A stretch of DNA of 64,000 bases from Drechslerella dactyloides (taxonomy: Eukaryota > Ascomycota > Orbiliomycetes > Orbiliales > Orbiliaceae). The DNA lies in NCBI GenBank assembly GCA_020064725.1, contig JAGTWJ010000017.1:744001-808000 (forward strand), written 5' to 3'. Shown in pieces: positions 59,904-64,000 of this stretch. A model generated the notes under the pieces. The model worked only from the letters and a program-made list of their open reading frames with translations. It ran no database searches and had not been told where the DNA came from. Within the stretch, counting starts at the first letter, position 1. Each line of letters starts with the position of its first letter. Both the position numbers and the translations under genes were made by a program.

Positions 59904-60940
59904 AACGTGCTTTCACAAATAGCATAGGGAAAGGATGAGAGTTTGGAATGATCAGAGGAGGTTCGATCGTTCGAAGGCCGTCATAAGTGTTTTTTGATCT
60001 TATCATAGTGCTTAAAACTGGTTTCTGTCTGGCTTAATTTCTGACAGCGGTCTTCAAACGGGTCGACTCCTCATCACATACTTATCATGATCGTTTACGA
60101 ACGCCGACCCTCTTGTCGGAAATTATCTGGATTTGTATCGCCGATGGGTGGTTGACTGTACATGTTTTGTAGTTTGGTTGCTTTGGGGTCCTTGACATTT
60201 TTGTTTTTGAGGTGCAGTGTTAGATGATTTCGCGGGCCTGAGGTGTTGGATATATCATGGCATCCGTTGCACTTATTGGCCGCTTGGTTGCATTCGTTCT
60301 TGTTTGAATTGATCAAAAGGGTGCTGGTATTTCTACAGGTCTTACAGGTTTTAATTACGGGTGTATTTACTTACTTTCTTCTGGGTCTATAAAACAATTG
60401 ACTGAGATGTGCACGATTGATGCGCGGAACGATTTACATATACGTATCCCTGAATATATATTTCAACTAATCGTTCGAACATATGTTCCCAATAGCCAGC
60501 ATATATCCTACCGTATACCCCCGACCTATAGAACTACGTTGACGCCTGCCTATAGGCCTAGATGGTCTCGCAAGCCAATCTCCCCCAGTTCCAGGCCTGG
60601 CGGACATCTTGATACCATGGCCGTATAGTAGCCATTGGGCTAGATGGCGCCATGGCAAGGACACATTGGATCAAGACGGGATATCTTGCCATCTATCAGT
60701 CTATCGTGAGCTATATCGCAGATTATGAGATGCTAGTTGGCTGCAGCGTTCCATAGGTGGCAGCTTGCCCGGTGTCTATCGTATAATGCTCATATAAAAA
60801 AGATATAGCTCTCGCCGGATGGAGACCAACTGCGCTCGTAAACCGGTCGATTATATGCTCTTCGTGCAACTGTGGCTGCTCAATATCATTGGACTCGGTG
60901 TTCTTAACTTGGAGCCAATTGCGCCGGTAAGGCCTCTGGC
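59904..60940. other. Intergenic downstream of the glycosyltransferase
   Basis: AT-rich; no supported gene. Frames are under 100 codons with no likeness to known proteins. Confidence 0.6.
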
Positions 60941-60946
60941 GGGGGG

Positions 60947-60955
60947 TATATAAAG
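60947..60955 (+). promoter_or_regulatory. TATA box at the head of the pyrimidine-rich element
   Basis: TATATAAAG in a GC-rich context, followed by a CT-rich stretch of about 60 bases of the type seen at fungal transcription starts, and then by the splice-donor array at 61025. Confidence 0.5.
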
Positions 60956-61022
60956 AGGCCCCTCCCCCCGCCTGGGACCCTCTTTCTCGGGCCCCCTCTT
61001 CTTCTTTTCTTTTCACACCCCC

Positions 61023-61064
61023 AGGTAAGTATAGGTAAGTATCAAGGTAAGTATCAGGTAAGTT
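61023..61064 (+). repeat. Array of four consecutive splice-donor motifs
   Basis: GT dinucleotides at 61025, 61035, 61047 and 61058 each sit in AGGTAAGT, and the first three continue into AT. This is the ideal fungal 5' splice site, repeated every 10-12 bases. Confidence 0.9.
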
Positions 61065-61069
61065 TTCCT

Positions 61070-61470
61070 AGTATCATTCCTATCTTGCACTCCCCTCTTG
61101 CATTATATTGTCTCCTCTCTGTCTTGCGCTCCCCTCCTGCTCCCCTCCTGTATCATCTTCTCTCACTTCCCTCCTACATTGTTCCCTACCTGTCTTGCGC
61201 TTCCCTCCTGCTCCCCTCCTGTATTATCTTCTGCCTGTCTTCGCTTCCCTCATGTCTGCCTTCCTGTCTTGCGCTCTCCTCTTGTCTATTCATATATCTC
61301 TCCGCTCCTTCCTATATCCTTCTTTCCCCCTACTCTTCTCCCCCTTCCTCCCCTTCCTCCCCTTCCTCCTCTTCCTCCTCTTCCTCCCCTTTCTCCCCTT
61401 CCTCCCCTTTCTCCCCTTCCTCCCCTTTCTCCTCCTCCTCTCCTTCCTCTCCTCCATCCCCTTCTGACTT
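61070..61470 (+). repeat. Polypyrimidine low-complexity tract
   Basis: About 400 bases almost free of purines on the + strand. It contains repeats such as CTTGCGCTCCCCTCCTG at 61120-61280 and a CTTCCTCCC microsatellite at 61340-61450. Open frames here (Ser/Pro/Leu-rich) follow from the base skew and are not genes. Confidence 0.9.
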
Positions 61471-61529
61471 TTAGCCTTCTAGACACATTGTTGTCTTCTA
61501 GGATCTTCGCAGAGTCTTCGACGATCTAG

Positions 61530-62125
61530 CTCAAGTTAAGTGTCTCCCCTCTCTTTCTCCCTCATTTTGAGCTCTCTTGACACCTTTGGTTTTAAGGGCT
61601 CTTCCCCCCGAGTATTTCATCCCCCCTCTCCAGGCAAGTCCCTCCTTCTTCCCTCCTCTCCTCTCTTCCTTTCCTCAGGTTGACACTTTGATAGGTACAA
61701 TGTCATGTCTTTCCACTTATTCTTGGTTAAGTATCCCCTTGCCTCAACTTGCTTTTTCAGATTTGGGCGTTTTTGACACTCCTCTCCTTTTCAGCTCCCT
61801 TGCAAAGCTTGCATCGACCTTTGCTTGGTTAAGTCTTCCCCCTCTCACCATCCTCTTCGTTATTTGGGCGTTTTTGACACTTTTGCTTTTTGCACCCCCG
61901 GCATCTCCGACTCTACTGTATCGTAACAAGTTAAGTTATTCCATCTTCTTTCGAGCACTTCTCGCCTGGTCAGTATATCTTTTGACGCATTGACAGGGTC
62001 ATCCTCTCGGGTTGGCAGCTTGTCGGGCTTCAGAACAAGTTAAGTTTCCCCTCTTCCTCATCTGCTCTTGCTTTTTGGTCCAGTTTTGACACACCTTTGG
62101 CAGCTTCGGATTGTCAAAGGTAAGT
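61530..62125 (+). repeat. Degenerate tandem modules with donor-like and TTGACAC motifs
   Basis: A GTTAAGT motif recurs at about 61534, 61726, 61828, 61930 and 62039, with a GTAAGT at 62120, usually about 100 bases apart. Each is followed by a pyrimidine-rich stretch and, in most units, by TTTTTGACAC or TTGACAC (61577, 61680, 61772, 61872, 61980, 62085). Two neighbouring units share ATTTGGGCGTTTTTGACAC. Similarity between units is otherwise low, so this is an old or fast-diverging array. Confidence 0.65.
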
Positions 62126-64000
62126 CATTTCCTTTGTCACACTTTTCGGAGCTTGCTCCACTTCTTCCATCACTTCTTGCTTCACCTCCTCCATCCCCTC
62201 ATGCTTCACTTCCTCTTCTTGTATGTATCTTATACTCTTTCTCCTTTGCAGGCAGTACTCTTTTTCCCTTGTGTGGGTTTCTCCTGACAGGGCCAGGTTT
62301 ACCACACAGGGTTTTTAATGAGGCTGTTCTGGTGTATATAGTTAGCTAGTTACTTACTTACTTCTTACTTACTTCTTCCTTCTTACATCTTACTTCTTAT
62401 TTAGTTAGTTAGTTAGTTACTCAATACAATTGAAAAATGCCCAAAAATCACCTGTTCATATGTAGGAATTCCCTAGATTTCACTTGTAGACAATGAAGGC
62501 AACCTGCCGGCACCACGATATCAGCAGTCGACATGCGGAAGTCCGGGTGACCCCCCCACCCGAGTAAGACTTTTTCTAGGGGAGGACAGGTATCCGTTCT
62601 CTTTATTGTGCCACCTCTATCGTATTATATGCCTCGAGAGGCAGTAGATCTCGTAGTCCCATAATAAATATATCACTCATCGTATGCTGATCAACTGCAG
62701 TCGATTGAGATCTACGACCAGAGTAGGCCGTATATGTATATGGACGCGAGCCGTAATGAGCTCATGAGCAAGTTGGCGTGGCATCTATAGAGTTGGCCCC
62801 TACGCGGTCGTAGATACAATCTTCTAGTGAATATGCTGGGTGGGATTGATATCGATATGGTGTGTATCCAAAGTCATATAGACTGTTCCTGTCGTTGTCA
62901 GGCGTCGAGAAGCTTGTGTGACATCACGTCGCGCAACGCAGGCGTTTCCATTATCCAACGCGACTAATCGGGCAATTGGCGTTGATTTCAGTGTATGCAC
63001 GCACCTAGGCGCCCGCAAGCAGCATGGGGTTCAGGACAGCGGGAAATCGTCTTGCATATTACAAACTGACCATATATGTGTCTAAGCTCTATCTCAGGAG
63101 CCAATTGAGATATCTTCCTACTCGGGGGGTTCCGGGCGAGTGTATAATACCCAGTGTGCTCGACGGAGTTGCTTCGGATATGTGTCGTTGTCAGTGCGTG
63201 CGTTTGAGTACGTTGTGCTAGATTTAGACCACGTAGCTACGTAGCAGTTACTGGTAAGGCAGCACAGATGCGAACTGAAAGAAAAACCTTTGGCCAGCCA
63301 TCACGCCTTCGGTCACCCCGGTAAGCTGTCAGCCAAGATGAATATTAAGGATAAAGGTAAGCATAAATTAAACTTAGCTGTCCACTGTCCGCTGTCACCG
63401 GGATTATGGGCAATCAATTGGGGCGCGATCAAGTCTTGTATCGACGGCCATTGGTATCGCATAGCTTCTCTAGGCCACTACACTACCATATGTACCATAC
63501 CACACACCCTTACTATACTACCGTCATATACCCCACTAGCCTGCGACCTATCTTCACTTAGCACCCATTGAAGCGAATATCGCTGACCATCCGTCCCTCT
63601 TCATCACATCCCATACAATCAGCAAACTAGTTTGACTTGACGAACTGTTCAATCCGCGACGTCGACGCGGTTAGTCAGAGCGACTTAGAGCTAAGGCTAG
63701 CTTTAACCCTTAGTATTCCGTGCTAGTGTACGTATACGGAGAACATCATGCTTTCTGGTTGCAGTACTCTCTTCCTCCATGTCTACGTCCGCCGACGTGT
63801 CGGAGTCAAAGCCATCCAGACTCGGATATCCAGTAGGACATTTCGTGATCGTCGAGAAGACAATCCCCACCAGCGGTCAAAGTTGCGTGATAAGGTCAGC
63901 GTAGTTTGACTCGCCGAAAGCTACCTGGCAGATCAAGGAACTGTGTATCGACAGCGTGATGGGTAGCCTGATGCTCTTCATCTGTATTCCCAGCAATCGG
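62126..64000. other. Right end of window, no gene seen
   Basis: The pyrimidine bias fades by about 62300. A TTAC/TTAG microsatellite fills 62342-62420. The rest is unstructured; a 93-codon frame at 63290-63571 has no likeness to a known protein. Any gene beyond 64000 cannot be seen. Confidence 0.5.

Noticed and set aside
61577..61993. Hydrophobic 138-codon ORF within the pyrimidine-rich element
   Set aside because: Its Phe/Leu/Ser/Pro content follows directly from the T/C-rich strand, its frame crosses several repeat modules, and it shows no conserved pattern.

Overview
This window is nuclear DNA of a filamentous ascomycete (Pezizomycotina). The genes have short introns (55 to 270 bp) with GTAHGT-type donors, CTAAC/CTGAC branch sites and YAG acceptors. 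Coding exons are GC-rich, intergenic spacers are long, and the families are typically fungal (F-box proteins with degenerate repeats, an Och1-like glycosyltransferase, fungal C2H2 regulators). I cannot name the genus. No tRNA, rRNA, CRISPR array or intact transposon was seen. Exon joins were worked out by hand from splice motifs, reading phase and family conservation; all multi-exon models below keep an open frame.

The first half (1-30 kb) is mostly conserved housekeeping or regulatory genes: a C2H2 zinc-finger transcription factor (+), the actin-binding protein Abp1 (+), a very large F-box protein (-), the PP2A B55 regulatory subunit (-), an ankyrin-repeat protein (-) and a GNAT acetyltransferase (+). 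Several naive ORF starts are wrong here. The zinc-finger gene starts at 3152, and B55 starts at 21329 and ends with a 24-nt exon.

The middle (31-46 kb) looks accessory. A TPR-CHAT caspase-like protease (1449 aa) carries a disordered insertion inside its CHAT domain. It is followed by two tandem, paralogous F-box genes with matching intron positions and then a third F-box gene on the opposite strand. A small divergent ORF with its own TATA box lies upstream of the protease. A 29-nt poly-C tract lies between the second and third F-box genes.

The last third holds a LETM1/Mdm38 mitochondrial protein (-), a DUF3253 protein (-) divergent from the mitochondrial adenylate kinase Adk2 (+), a 6.3-kb gene-poor stretch, and a GT32-type (Och1-like) glycosyltransferase broken by one in-frame TAA. 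After it comes a strongly pyrimidine-skewed 1.4-kb element. This has a TATA box, four consecutive near-perfect splice donors, and degenerate ~100-bp modules with donor-like and branch-like motifs. It is the strangest structure in the window and I cannot assign it to a known class.
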